The translations under genes were made by a program, and so were the position numbers. Shown here in pieces: positions 15,801 to 24,205 of a stretch of 26,588 nt of DNA (the stretch's first letter is position 1; each line of letters begins with the position of its first letter). The notes below the pieces were generated by a model, which was not told where the DNA came from, made no database searches, and saw only the letters and a program-made list of their open reading frames with translations. Location of the stretch: contig CAKOKF010000005.1 of the NCBI GenBank assembly GCA_934090775.1, positions 1 through 26,588 on the forward strand. Reading direction: 5' to 3'. The DNA comes from an uncultured Bacilli bacterium (lineage in GTDB: Bacteria; Bacillota_I; Bacilli_A; RF39; UBA660).

Positions 15801-17412
15801 TATCTTCATCCCAAGGAATATTTAATTTTTTAGTCAAAGTACTAAGTTTATGGTTTGGCCAATCTGGATGTAACATACGAGCCATACTCATGGTATCTAA
15901 GACTGTCGCATTAAACTCACCTAAATTGTATTTATTACAAGCTGCTTTCATAAAGGAAATATCGAACTTAGCATTATGAGCAACTAAAGGTAAATCACCT
16001 ACCCAATCTAAGAATTTTTTGGTAACCACATCTTCGTTTTCTTTACCTCTTAACATATCATCTGTAATATATGTCAAATCCGTAATCTTTTGAGGAAGTG
16101 GACGATGAGGGTCAATTAACTCATCAAAACGATCTAAAATTTCATTATTCTTGATCTTAACTGCCCCAATTTCAATCATTTGGTCACTGCCAGCATAAAA
16201 GCCAGTGGTTTCGGTATCAAAGACAACATAAGTTTGGTCTAACAAGTTATATTCACGATTATTAAATACTACATCAATATCATCATTAACAACATTAATT
16301 TCTGTTCCATATAAAACTTTAAAATGGTCTTTTGGATCTTTACCTTTATTAATATTTTCAACGGTATGATATAGCTCTGGAAATGATTGAACACAGTTAT
16401 GGTCCGTTACTGCAATAGCTCTATGTCCTAAATTATAAGCATATTTTACTAAGGCCTCGGCCGGAATAACCGCATCCATCGCACTCATCATGGTATGGGT
16501 ATGTAATTCAACTCTCTTAACCTCAGCCTCATCTTTAACCTTATTTTCTTTAGAAGCTATCTTTTCCATATTACGAACTTTTAAAACTAATTCTTTCGCA
16601 AAAGTATCAAACTCAACATTACCATGAATACGATACCAATTACCAGCTTTTAAATTATCCATAACTTCACTAAATTCATCATGATCTTTTTTAAAAATCT
16701 TCGCTAAAATACTATTCGTTTTATCACTAACCTTAAGTGTAATAATATTAATAGTTTCTTTTTCTAAAGTAGCAATCTCCCCAAAAATAAAAGCTTCAAC
16801 AATAACATTTTTGGTATCACCCATTATATCATTGATTTCCATAATGTCACCATCAATATGTTTACCTAAAAATACTGGTGATACTTCTTTTACCACTTGT
16901 TCTTCATGACTAGATTCCATTAGTTTTTTAATTTCTTCTTGTTTTTCGACATTTACCATTGTTGTAATATTAACATCTTTAATTCCATAAAAACTAAGTC
17001 TATTTAATAAGCTTTTTACCCCTTCTAATATGGACTTTTCTTCTACTTTTGTATTAACTTCAACAATAATAATATCATCATCCATAGTAATATTATTATC
17101 AATTATTCCACTTAAAGAAGGTTTTGTACTTATATAACTATTTAAAACATATCTAAATATACTAATTATTTTATCTTTATCAGTGATATTACTTTCAACA
17201 GTTAAATTAACTTTAATATTTCCATTAATTCCTCTTTTACAAGCTTGATATAATTTATCAACATCTTGAGGAATTAAATCATTTGGCACTACCATAGTTA
17301 CATTAAATTCTCGTTTCTTCTCGTCTAATAAAACTTCTTTTATCTTATAGTTTTGATAAACTGTTAAATCATTTATTCCTAGACTTTGAAAAAACAATTC
17401 TTCACTACTCAT
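12895..17412 (-). CDS. polC: DNA polymerase III alpha subunit, PolC type
   Basis: A 1505-residue replicative polymerase. In order: N-terminal domain (about 1-190), OB-fold (about 195-285), PHP domain with intact metal motifs (RVELHTHTMMSAMDA, AVTDHN), a proofreading exonuclease inserted in PHP (VVFDTETTGF near 398; HHRADYDAEGTA), SRGSVGSS (near 940), a zinc-binding pair of CX2C motifs (about 965-1000), catalytic PDIDLNFSD (near 1025), GQHPGGIVV, and a C-terminal QLSLF sliding-clamp motif. It is the main leading-strand polymerase of Bacillota. The frame extends to a GTG at 17421, but the ATG at 17412 is preferred: AAGGAG lies eight bases upstream, inside the last codons of dnaE, whose stop is one base before this ATG. 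Confidence 0.98.
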   Translation of the reverse strand: MSSEELFFQSLGINDLTVYQNYKIKEVLLDEKKREFNVTMVVPNDLIPQDVDKLYQACKRGINGNIKVNLTVESNITDKDKIISIFRYVLNSYISTKPSLSGIIDNNITMDDDIIIVEVNTKVEEKSILEGVKSLLNRLSFYGIKDVNITTMVNVEKQEEIKKLMESSHEEQVVKEVSPVFLGKHIDGDIMEINDIMGDTKNVIVEAFIFGEIATLEKETINIITLKVSDKTNSILAKIFKKDHDEFSEVMDNLKAGNWYRIHGNVEFDTFAKELVLKVRNMEKIASKENKVKDEAEVKRVELHTHTMMSAMDAVIPAEALVKYAYNLGHRAIAVTDHNCVQSFPELYHTVENINKGKDPKDHFKVLYGTEINVVNDDIDVVFNNREYNLLDQTYVVFDTETTGFYAGSDQMIEIGAVKIKNNEILDRFDELIDPHRPLPQKITDLTYITDDMLRGKENEDVVTKKFLDWVGDLPLVAHNAKFDISFMKAACNKYNLGEFNATVLDTMSMARMLHPDWPNHKLSTLTKKLNIPWDEDKHHRADYDAEGTAYAFYKFCKDFDQQNISTTTKLVKSIDTESLVKFAYPFHATIIAKDRGGLKNLFKIISMANTKYLYKNEQPKIPRREISNLREGLIIGSACVNNEIFEKAAGMEDEELVNMMSFYDYIEVQPLSVFSHLIGVDRKFSNEIEAQNYLKRIIRVAKEAGKPVVATGDVHNLTKEDLIYREIIVNTKFNGKLHPLNRKGMAVPNMYLKTTNEMLEEFNFLDKETAYEIVVTNPNKIADMIEEIEVIIATPKPFAPKIPNSIETMTELVYTKARDWYGDVLPYHIEDRLAKELYGDSLKEAITYYVNKDESITDKDKEIFAILHKTIVGGYDSVKDYIKGYLKDTLEEVPNDEELDKEAKKKLGGIIGAGYDVIYLIAQKLVKHSNDEGFLVGSRGSVGSSFVACMMGITEVNSLAAHYRCSKCKLSIFDDEEGNPLGSTYSSGFDLPDKKCPNCDIPMIKDGQDMPFATFLGFNADKVPDIDLNFSDLNQASAHDYTKVLFGVDNVYRAGTIGTVAEKTAYGYVRGYCEDKGIIMRNLEIERLAMGCTGVKRTTGQHPGGIVVIPGYMEVYDFTPFQYPADDPTSVWRTTHFDYHAIDADVLKLDILGHTDPTQLRMIQDLTGDDITKVPLDDKATMSIFTSTKALGVTPEQIMCDTGTLGVPEFGTPFTISLVKDTKPTTFAELIKISGLSHGTDVWLGNAQELIAKNVVPFSKVIGCRDDIMVDLMYRGLPPFKAFKIMEFVRKGRASKPKDHEEWEGYVKLMHEYNVEDWFIDSCAKIKYMFPKAHAAAYVTSAFRIAWYKVHKPIVYYASYFSTRFDDFDLEVMVKGYDTIKAKMAELMAKGYDATNKESSLLETLKLALEATARGIKFSNIDIEKSDGKNFVIKDEHTLICPFKVLDGLGDSVATKIIEERNKQPFISIEDLQSRGKVSSTTVDKLRTLGVLDGLPETSQLSLF

Positions 17413-17413
17413 T

Positions 17414-20296
17414 TTAGACACTCCTTACTACATTTATATTTATTTGATACTTATCAATTCTTCTAGCTACCGTTCCCATTACGAGCACTAAACTGCCGGC
17501 TTTTAAATTTTCTAGATAATTAATTTTTTTGGGAAAAACGACAAAATCCATACTCCCAGTTTCATCAGTTCCATTAATAAAAGCCATATCTTCATTCTTT
17601 TTTGTTTTTATTTTTCTAATATCATTAACTAAGATGACCATTTTCACATTCTTACTTAAATAATCTTTAACATTATTTATTTTTATTATATCTTTAGCCT
17701 TATATTTACTTGCTGGATGATTACTTACATAAAAACCATAAACATTTAACTCTTGATTCATTAAAGTTTTATCATCATATTCATCTTCTATTTTTAAGAT
17801 AGGTTTTTCTACTAAAGACACATCTAAATCATCACAAATCTCAGCATATCTTAACACTTCATCAAGCATATTTATCATCGTTTTATGATTTATCTTAAAA
17901 GTATCTAAAGCTTTAGCATAAATTAGACTTTCAATAACATTTTTCTTAATTCCTAGTTTATAAAATCTTCTTACTAAATCAAAATAATCTATAAATAAAC
18001 CATTTTCTTCTCTATCTTTTAAGATCATATTAACTGTATTACTACCAATATTTTTTATAATACTTAAAGGTAACAATAAATAATTATTTTTACTTAAATA
18101 TACATCTTTACTCTTATTAATATTAGGTACTAAAATAGTTATCTTATCTTTCTTCGCTATATTTAAATAATCTTCCGTTTTCTTACTATTAGATATAGTC
18201 ATATTAAGTAAATTAGCTAAAAATACTTCTTTATAATGGGTTTTTAAATAAGCCATTTGGTAACCAATTAAAGCATAACTTACTGAGTGAGCTTTATTAA
18301 AACCATAGTTAGCAAATTTTAATATTAAATCATAAACTTTGGTGGCTTTAGACTCATTATAACCTTTTTTTACAGCGGAAGTAATAAAGTTTACTCGTTC
18401 TTTTTCAATTACTTCTTTTTTCTTTTTACTCATTGCACGTCTTATATTATCAGCTTGTGCAAAACTAAAACCAGCCATCGTTACTAAGATTTGCATAATT
18501 TGTTCTTGATAAACAATAATACCATAAGTTTCTTTTAAGATTGGCTCCAACTCAGGAACGATATAAGTTACATTAGCGCCATTTTTTCTAGCAATAAAAG
18601 TATCAATATTATCCATTGGTCCTGGTCTAAATAAGGCTACGGCAGCATACAAATCATTAAAATTTTTAGGTTGTAATTTTCTTAAAAACTCTTTCATTCC
18701 CGTCGATTCAAACTGAAATATACCATCGGTATCAACAGTACAAAATAAATCAAATGTTGCTTTATCATCTAATGGGATATTATAGAGATTAAAATTGCTT
18801 GGTAAGTTTCTTAAAATATTATGAATGAATGTTAAGTTTGATAAAGCTAAAAAATCCATTTTTAAGAAGCCTAGTTCTTCTAAATAATTCATAGTTAATC
18901 CCGTATTAATTCCATTTGCGGTCTTAACAACGGGCATAACATCTTTTAACGAAACTGAAGAAATAACCACACCAGCCGCATGAACTGACATATGACGTTT
19001 TAAACCTTCTAACTTCATCGCCACTTTATAAATTCTTTGTAAAACTCCATTTTCTTTTAACATTTTATTAATTAGAGGATTTTGCAAATTTTCTTTTAAA
19101 CTTAATTTAGAATTAATATTGCTAACAAAATTATCAATTAATTTATCATCAACAATAATATACTTACTAACATCTCGAATAACTTGTCTAGCTTGTAAAG
19201 TCCCATAAGTTGTAATTGGAGCCACATTATATAAACCATATTTTTCTCTTACATAGCTTATCATATCTTCACGTCTAACATCTTCAAAATCAATATCAAT
19301 ATCTGGCATTGTAACTCTATCTTTATTTAAGAAACGCTCAAAAAGCAAATTATATTTTAAAGGATCTATATTAGTTATTCCTAAACAATAACTTACTAAA
19401 GCCCCAGCGGCGGAACCACGCCCTGGTCCCACTAAAATATCATTTTTCTTCGCATATTTAACATAATCGTAAACAATCAAAAAGTAATCATTAAATCCCA
19501 TTTTATCAATAACATCTAATTCATAATTTAACCTTTTTATATATATATCACTAACTTTATCATTTAATCTTTTTTTAAGTCCCAAAAAAGCTAAGTTATA
19601 AAGATAATTTTTACTATTAGTATCTTTATTAAAAACAGGAATATATCTTTTAGTTTTATCTATTTTAATTTCAATAGTATCTATAAACTTATTTAATCTT
19701 TGAATATCATCAATAGTTAAATTTTCATTTTCATAAGCTGTATTAAAAGTTTCAAAATCATTATCGCCAATTTTCTTTAAATATTCTAAATAAACTGTAT
19801 CATTTGTATTAAAACATCTTATTTCTTTAATAAATAATATATTAGAAGTCACCAAACTTAAATTATTTTTTTCTTCTAAATTAGTATAAGCAATATAAAT
19901 ATCACTAGAACTTTTGATATTTTTTAATTCTTCATAATTACCTTTAAATTTATAAGGTATAACCACATATATTTGTGAGTTTGCTAAATCACCAAACAAA
20001 ACTTTTTCTTCTAATTCTCTCTTATTATTTATCTTAACTAAATCTAAATAACCTTGATAATTCTTAGCATAAAGATAATAATTACTATCATTAATATTTA
20101 CTTTTAAACCAATTACCGGTTTTATATTATTTAAAAGACAAGTGTCATAAAACTCCATTACACCATTTAAATTATCATCTAAAAGACCAAGAGTAGTAAT
20201 ATTATTTTGTTTTGTAAGTTCCACTAAATTACTTATTTTAATTAAACTTGTAAGCAATGAATATTCGGACTTTATTCCTAATGGACTATACTTCAT
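17414..20296 (-). CDS. dnaE: DNA polymerase III alpha subunit, DnaE type
   Basis: A 960-residue DnaE polymerase, shorter than the usual 1,050-1,160. The N-terminal PHP domain is degenerate: SPLGIKSEYSLL stands where HxHxxYSxLDG is expected, so the metal-binding histidines are lost. Catalytic core: GPGRGSAAGALVSYC (about 290-304), PDIDIDF (331-337), HMSVHAAGVV, FQFESTGMKEFL, LFRPGPM, then FNKAHSVSYALIGYQMAYLKT. A helix-hairpin-helix segment and a C-terminal OB-fold (about 880-955) follow. In Bacillota, DnaE extends primers, mainly on the lagging strand, before PolC takes over. The ATG at 20296 has a strong GGTGGTGAT ribosome binding site. It is one base upstream of polC, so the two should be coexpressed. 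Confidence 0.97.
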   Translation of the reverse strand: MKYSPLGIKSEYSLLTSLIKISNLVELTKQNNITTLGLLDDNLNGVMEFYDTCLLNNIKPVIGLKVNINDSNYYLYAKNYQGYLDLVKINNKRELEEKVLFGDLANSQIYVVIPYKFKGNYEELKNIKSSSDIYIAYTNLEEKNNLSLVTSNILFIKEIRCFNTNDTVYLEYLKKIGDNDFETFNTAYENENLTIDDIQRLNKFIDTIEIKIDKTKRYIPVFNKDTNSKNYLYNLAFLGLKKRLNDKVSDIYIKRLNYELDVIDKMGFNDYFLIVYDYVKYAKKNDILVGPGRGSAAGALVSYCLGITNIDPLKYNLLFERFLNKDRVTMPDIDIDFEDVRREDMISYVREKYGLYNVAPITTYGTLQARQVIRDVSKYIIVDDKLIDNFVSNINSKLSLKENLQNPLINKMLKENGVLQRIYKVAMKLEGLKRHMSVHAAGVVISSVSLKDVMPVVKTANGINTGLTMNYLEELGFLKMDFLALSNLTFIHNILRNLPSNFNLYNIPLDDKATFDLFCTVDTDGIFQFESTGMKEFLRKLQPKNFNDLYAAVALFRPGPMDNIDTFIARKNGANVTYIVPELEPILKETYGIIVYQEQIMQILVTMAGFSFAQADNIRRAMSKKKKEVIEKERVNFITSAVKKGYNESKATKVYDLILKFANYGFNKAHSVSYALIGYQMAYLKTHYKEVFLANLLNMTISNSKKTEDYLNIAKKDKITILVPNINKSKDVYLSKNNYLLLPLSIIKNIGSNTVNMILKDREENGLFIDYFDLVRRFYKLGIKKNVIESLIYAKALDTFKINHKTMINMLDEVLRYAEICDDLDVSLVEKPILKIEDEYDDKTLMNQELNVYGFYVSNHPASKYKAKDIIKINNVKDYLSKNVKMVILVNDIRKIKTKKNEDMAFINGTDETGSMDFVVFPKKINYLENLKAGSLVLVMGTVARRIDKYQININVVRSV

Positions 20297-20321
20297 AATA
20301 TCACCACCCTTTACTATCTTT

Positions 20322-20366
20322 AGTATATCATTTTTAATTTTAAAAATTAAGTCTTGACTTGTGCAA
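20322..20366 (-). promoter_or_regulatory. Predicted dnaE-polC promoter with overlapping palindromes
   Basis: TATACT (20322-20327) preceded by TGA gives an extended -10 about 25 bases before the dnaE ATG; the -35 position (TTAATT) is weak. Two perfect inverted repeats lie at and upstream of the spacer: TTAATTTT/AAAATTAA (20334-20350, one-base centre) and AAGTC/GACTT (20349-20360, two-base centre). They could bind a regulator. A further TTGCAC (20361-20366) could act as an alternative -35. Confidence 0.5.
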
Positions 20367-20386
20367 TTAATATACTATCATATATC

Positions 20387-20417
20387 GAAAAAAATAACAC
20401 CTCTAAAAGGTATTATT
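20387..20417 (-). terminator. Intrinsic terminator after the GT2/acidic protein operon
   Basis: AATAATACC (20417-20409) pairs with GGTGTTATT (20401-20393), nine pairs with one G-U, loop seven bases, followed by a T run. The hairpin lies about 80 bases beyond the 74-residue gene; I see nothing else definite in 20418-20494. Confidence 0.85.
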
Positions 20418-20494
20418 TTCTCTTTTTTTAACTTGTTTTTCCAACAGTTTTCGTTAAGAAAATCATTATTTTTATTTCTATTTTTTATCACCAA

Positions 20495-20719
20495 TTATTT
20501 ATTTGTATTTTGATAATAATTTCTTTCTTGTAATTTTTCTAAAATATAATCTAATTCGTCTAGTTCTTCACTATCTAGTTCATAATTATCCATAAAATGT
20601 TCGACTAATAAAGTTACTTCTCTTAAATTAGCGCACTCGCTAACATCAATATTATATTTTTTTAAAACACTAAGTTCATAATCATCTAGCATTAATTTTT
20701 TATTAACATTAACTAACAT
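20495..20719 (-). CDS. Small acidic conserved-looking protein, unknown
   Basis: A 74-residue soluble, strongly acidic protein, predicted mostly helical. The C-terminal half is dominated by ELDSEELDELDYILEKLQE, then ERNYYQNTNK. No motif identifies a function. Its ATG overlaps the stop of the upstream GT2 gene (TAATG), which makes it a genuine coupled gene and suggests a role linked to that membrane glycosyltransferase. No independent ribosome binding site is obvious. Confidence 0.75.
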   Translation of the reverse strand: MLVNVNKKLMLDDYELSVLKKYNIDVSECANLREVTLLVEHFMDNYELDSEELDELDYILEKLQERNYYQNTNK

Positions 20720-21954
20720 TATTTATTAAACTTCATCTCATTAGAGGCAATGCCACGATTATGCTTAATTTCTTCCCATTTCATATCTTTAGTGAATAGA
20801 CATACCAAATTAATTGGTATCCACGTTAAAATGAAAACCGCAAATAAAGCAATTGCACTCAATAAATTTTTTGCCTTTCTCTTATTGTATTTTAGAATGA
20901 AAATACTAATGATAACGCCACTTACATAAGTTAATATCATGAACACCGCGCCACTTGAGAATAATGATGAAAATATATCATAAAGACGAATATTAAATAC
21001 TCTAAAGAAAATTAACGCTATAAATTCCACAAGACAAATTACCTGAACAACAGGAGCCACAAAGTTCATAAACATATCAAATGAAGGCTGACTACCTGTT
21101 TTAAAGAAATGTCCTAACAAATCTTTCCAGTAAAGTTTTAAACATTGTAAGCAACCAACTGACCATCTTTTTCTTTGTTTCCAAGAAGCTTTAAATTCTA
21201 CTGGTTGTTCATCATACGTAACAGCATTTTCAACAAAAGCAATTCTTTCATCTCTTAAAGCGCAAAGAGCCGTAAATTCTATATCTTCGGTTAAAGTTTG
21301 AGTTGGGAACCCCATCTCGTCAATTAATTCCTTTTTAACCATAAATCCAGTTCCGTTAATGGAAGCATTTTGATTCATGGTCATACGTGCTTTACTAAAG
21401 AAGAAATTTTGCATGTAATAATACAATGAATAAGAACCACTTATCCAATTATCACTAATATTCTTACTATCTCTAAATCCTTGCGCAACCCGATATCCGC
21501 AACATAAAGTATCATTCATACGTGCTAAAAAGTCAGGATGAATAATATTATCTGCATCAAATATAATATAGGCATCAATGTCTTTACGATTTCTTAGTTT
21601 TTTAAATACATATCGTAAAACTTCGCCTTTTGATTTAACCTTTTCTTTAACATCTATAACAATAGCGCCAGCTTCTTTAGCAACTTTAGCAGTATTATCA
21701 GTTGTATTATTGACCGCCACATAAACTTCAAATAATTCTCTTGGATAATTAGACTCTAATATTGATTTTACTAAGTTACCAACAACCGCTTCTTCATTTC
21801 GTGCTGCAACAATAATTGCAAACTTCTTTTGCGCGTCAAAAGGAACTATTTTAAATTTTCTAGGTTTTATAAAACCATATATTCCTGTCAAGGCATAATA
21901 AAGACTATAAAACAGTGTTAAAGTAAAAAATATATAATAAATTGCTTGCCACAT
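20719..21954 (-). CDS. Membrane-bound family 2 glycosyltransferase
   Basis: A 411-residue GT2 enzyme of the processive-synthase type. One helix near 3-27 precedes the cytoplasmic catalytic domain, with VAARNEEAVVGNLV (49-62), DAD (133-135, IIFDADNIIHP), TED (222-224) and QRKRW (260-264), the QxxRW-type product-binding motif. About three helices follow (roughly 295-400). This layout is shared with poly-N-acetylglucosamine, cellulose and hyaluronan synthases and with some lipid-linked glycosyltransferases. The product is not deducible; no exporter or deacetylase is nearby. AAGGAAGT precedes the ATG. It has its own promoter within the end of the U32 gene and overlaps the small acidic gene downstream. 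Confidence 0.92.
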   Translation of the reverse strand: MWQAIYYIFFTLTLFYSLYYALTGIYGFIKPRKFKIVPFDAQKKFAIIVAARNEEAVVGNLVKSILESNYPRELFEVYVAVNNTTDNTAKVAKEAGAIVIDVKEKVKSKGEVLRYVFKKLRNRKDIDAYIIFDADNIIHPDFLARMNDTLCCGYRVAQGFRDSKNISDNWISGSYSLYYYMQNFFFSKARMTMNQNASINGTGFMVKKELIDEMGFPTQTLTEDIEFTALCALRDERIAFVENAVTYDEQPVEFKASWKQRKRWSVGCLQCLKLYWKDLLGHFFKTGSQPSFDMFMNFVAPVVQVICLVEFIALIFFRVFNIRLYDIFSSLFSSGAVFMILTYVSGVIISIFILKYNKRKAKNLLSAIALFAVFILTWIPINLVCLFTKDMKWEEIKHNRGIASNEMKFNK

Positions 21955-21987
21955 AATTAAACTTCCTTACTAATAAGTTATATCAAC

Positions 21988-22016
21988 ATTGTATCTTTTT
22001 TCTTAAAATTTGTAAA
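21988..22016 (-). promoter_or_regulatory. Predicted promoter of the GT2 operon
   Basis: TTTACA (22011-22016) inside the last codons of the U32 gene, a 17-base spacer, and TACAAT (21988-21993). The leader to the GT2 ATG would be about 27 bases. Confidence 0.6.
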
Positions 22017-24156
22017 GGTTATATCGTATATGGTTAACACCGATACTAAAGTAATCAATATTTCTATTATCTAATATTTTTGAATAATAAACTTCAGTTA
22101 ACTCATTATTTTTTTTAATTCGATAATTATTACTAAATCTATCTCTTAAAAAAACAGCATCCTTATAATCACCTAATAAATCATATTTTAAAGTCATAAT
22201 TTTAATATAACCATAAACAATTACTTCAACATTAGGAATACTTCCATATCTTTCTTGATACTCGTCTATTAAATTTTTTATTTGACTTCTTGTCATTTCA
22301 TAAGATAAAGTTACCTTCTTAACTCCTAAACTATGTAAAAAAGCAACTGTATAAGAATTAACAACATTCAAACTATAATCAGTATGAATATTAGATATGT
22401 TTAATCCCCCTATTTCTCCAACCAAAGTTGGCTTTTTTGATGTTTCTTTTATTATATTTACATAATTATTAATTACATTAGGTACAGCTTTATAATACTT
22501 AGTATCATTTTGATAAGAATAAATATTTTGATATTTCTTTCCATTATCAACATCATTATCCCTAAAAACACAAGCATTAACAGCATTTTCTTTCTTGAAA
22601 TTTTGTACCTTTCTAATATATTCTTTTTCTATTATCTCATTAGGAATATTTTCTCTTTTAGTAGTTAAAATATCCAAAGCTTCTCTTCTTAACTCATTTA
22701 AAGCTGTTAAAGGGATGAATATATCATCATCCAAGTTACAATCAAGTTTAGCAAATTTATAAACAGTGCCTCCTAATTTAGTTAATTTTTCTAAAATAAT
22801 CTCTTTAGTTAATGGTCTATTTTTAGCTTGATCTACCATTATTCCTGTTATTTCAATATTATTTAAACCATCACTAACCGTTAATTTTATTTTTTCATTT
22901 TTATGTAAAATAATACTTCCTGTAAGCAGCACTTTGCGAGGATTATCCTCGATATCATTTGCAATACAATCACCAATATATTTAGAAGATGTAAGAAACA
23001 CTTCATCGCCAACATTTGGCTTTTTCCAAATAGGCAAGCTAATTATCATTCCAGCTTTTGCTTCTTTTACCAACTCTCCTCGTAAATAGAAATCATTAAC
23101 AATTGTACCAATTTCTCCTTCAGGTCCTTTAATTCTTAAACCGTCATTAATGTGCAGTTCATCTTCTAATTTTATTAAAGCATTAGTCTTAGTAAGTTTA
23201 ACAACAGTACCTATCTTAACTCCCACATTATTAGGTTGTTTACCATTTATTACATCATTATTGCTAACATTATTTAAAAATCCTAATGTATATTCCCGAT
23301 TAAACACTTTCCTTAACTTATCTAAAATATCATAATCGATAATTACTTTTTTCTTTTCTAGATAACTATCTATTGCCTTCCGATAAAGTTTAGTAACTAA
23401 ATAAACATATTCTTTAGATTTCATTCTCCCTTCAATTTTAAAGGAATTAACTCCTATATCCATTAGTTTGCCAATATTCGATACAGTACATAAATCTTTC
23501 ATTGATAAAGGGTACTTTTTAGTTGTATTTAATACTTCATTATTTCGACTTATAACATCATAAGGTAAACGACATGACCCAGCACACGCACCACGATTGC
23601 CACTACGTCCACCAACTAAACTCGAAAATAGACATTGTCCAGAATAAGATACACATAGAGATCCATGCACAAATACTTCTATATCAAGATTAGTTTTTTC
23701 TTTTATCTCTTTAATTGTACTTAAATCGGTTTCACGAGCTAAAACAATTCGTTTAAAACCAAGTTTTTTAGCAATTAAAGCACCATCTAAATTATGAATA
23801 TGCATTTGTGTGGAAGCATGAATTTCTAAATCAGGAAACTTTTGATGAATTAAATCGAACATTCCAAGATCTTGAATTAAAATGGCATCAATACCACTAC
23901 AATGAGCATAACGTACAAAATTTAAAAAATCAGCGACTTCTTCATCATATATTAATGTGTTACAAGTTAAATACACCTTAACTCCATAACGATGAGCATA
24001 TTTAATAGCTTGACCTAATTCTTCATCATTAAAGTTTTTTGAATAAGCTCTTGCTCCAAAATGATTGCCCCCTAAATAGACAGCATCACATCCACCTTCA
24101 ATTGCCCATTTTAAACATTCCATATCGCCAGCTGGCGCTAATAATTCATAATTCAT
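22003..24156 (-). CDS. U32 family protein, RlhA/TrhP-type RNA hydroxylation enzyme
   Basis: A 717-residue U32 family protein, historically annotated as a peptidase or collagenase. The N-terminal barrel begins ELLAPAGDMECLKWAIEGG and contains GNHFGARAYSKNF, HASTQMHIHN and VFVHGSLCVSYSGQC. The four probable iron-sulfur cysteines are Cys168, Cys175, Cys191 and Cys195. Characterised members use prephenate-dependent chemistry to hydroxylate pyrimidines: TrhP acts on tRNA wobble U and RlhA on a cytidine of 23S rRNA. The length, with a long C-terminal region beyond about 400 residues, resembles the larger RlhA-like subgroup, but the substrate is uncertain. The start matches the family. The ribosome binding site is weak (AGAAAG) and follows the rluB terminator directly. 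Confidence 0.88.
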   Translation of the reverse strand: MNYELLAPAGDMECLKWAIEGGCDAVYLGGNHFGARAYSKNFNDEELGQAIKYAHRYGVKVYLTCNTLIYDEEVADFLNFVRYAHCSGIDAILIQDLGMFDLIHQKFPDLEIHASTQMHIHNLDGALIAKKLGFKRIVLARETDLSTIKEIKEKTNLDIEVFVHGSLCVSYSGQCLFSSLVGGRSGNRGACAGSCRLPYDVISRNNEVLNTTKKYPLSMKDLCTVSNIGKLMDIGVNSFKIEGRMKSKEYVYLVTKLYRKAIDSYLEKKKVIIDYDILDKLRKVFNREYTLGFLNNVSNNDVINGKQPNNVGVKIGTVVKLTKTNALIKLEDELHINDGLRIKGPEGEIGTIVNDFYLRGELVKEAKAGMIISLPIWKKPNVGDEVFLTSSKYIGDCIANDIEDNPRKVLLTGSIILHKNEKIKLTVSDGLNNIEITGIMVDQAKNRPLTKEIILEKLTKLGGTVYKFAKLDCNLDDDIFIPLTALNELRREALDILTTKRENIPNEIIEKEYIRKVQNFKKENAVNACVFRDNDVDNGKKYQNIYSYQNDTKYYKAVPNVINNYVNIIKETSKKPTLVGEIGGLNISNIHTDYSLNVVNSYTVAFLHSLGVKKVTLSYEMTRSQIKNLIDEYQERYGSIPNVEVIVYGYIKIMTLKYDLLGDYKDAVFLRDRFSNNYRIKKNNELTEVYYSKILDNRNIDYFSIGVNHIRYNLYKF

Positions 24157-24171
24157 AAAATCAATTTCTTT

Positions 24172-24205
24172 CTAAAAAGAGTTTAACATTTGCATTAAAC
24201 TCTTT
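24172..24205 (-). terminator. Intrinsic terminator after rluB
   Basis: AAAGAGTTTAA (24205-24195) pairs perfectly over 11 bases with TTAAACTCTTT (24186-24176), loop eight bases, followed by more T. It overlaps the rluB stop codon and lies only about 16 bases upstream of the U32 start. Confidence 0.85.

Noticed and set aside
20418..20494. Small hairpins (TTTTC/GAAAA and TGTT/AACA) downstream of the acidic protein gene
   Set aside because: Stems of four or five A-T-rich pairs are expected by chance, and a much better terminator follows.
23150..23335. Plus-strand open frame of 61 codons
   Set aside because: Lies antisense within the U32 gene and has no supporting start signal or recognisable product.
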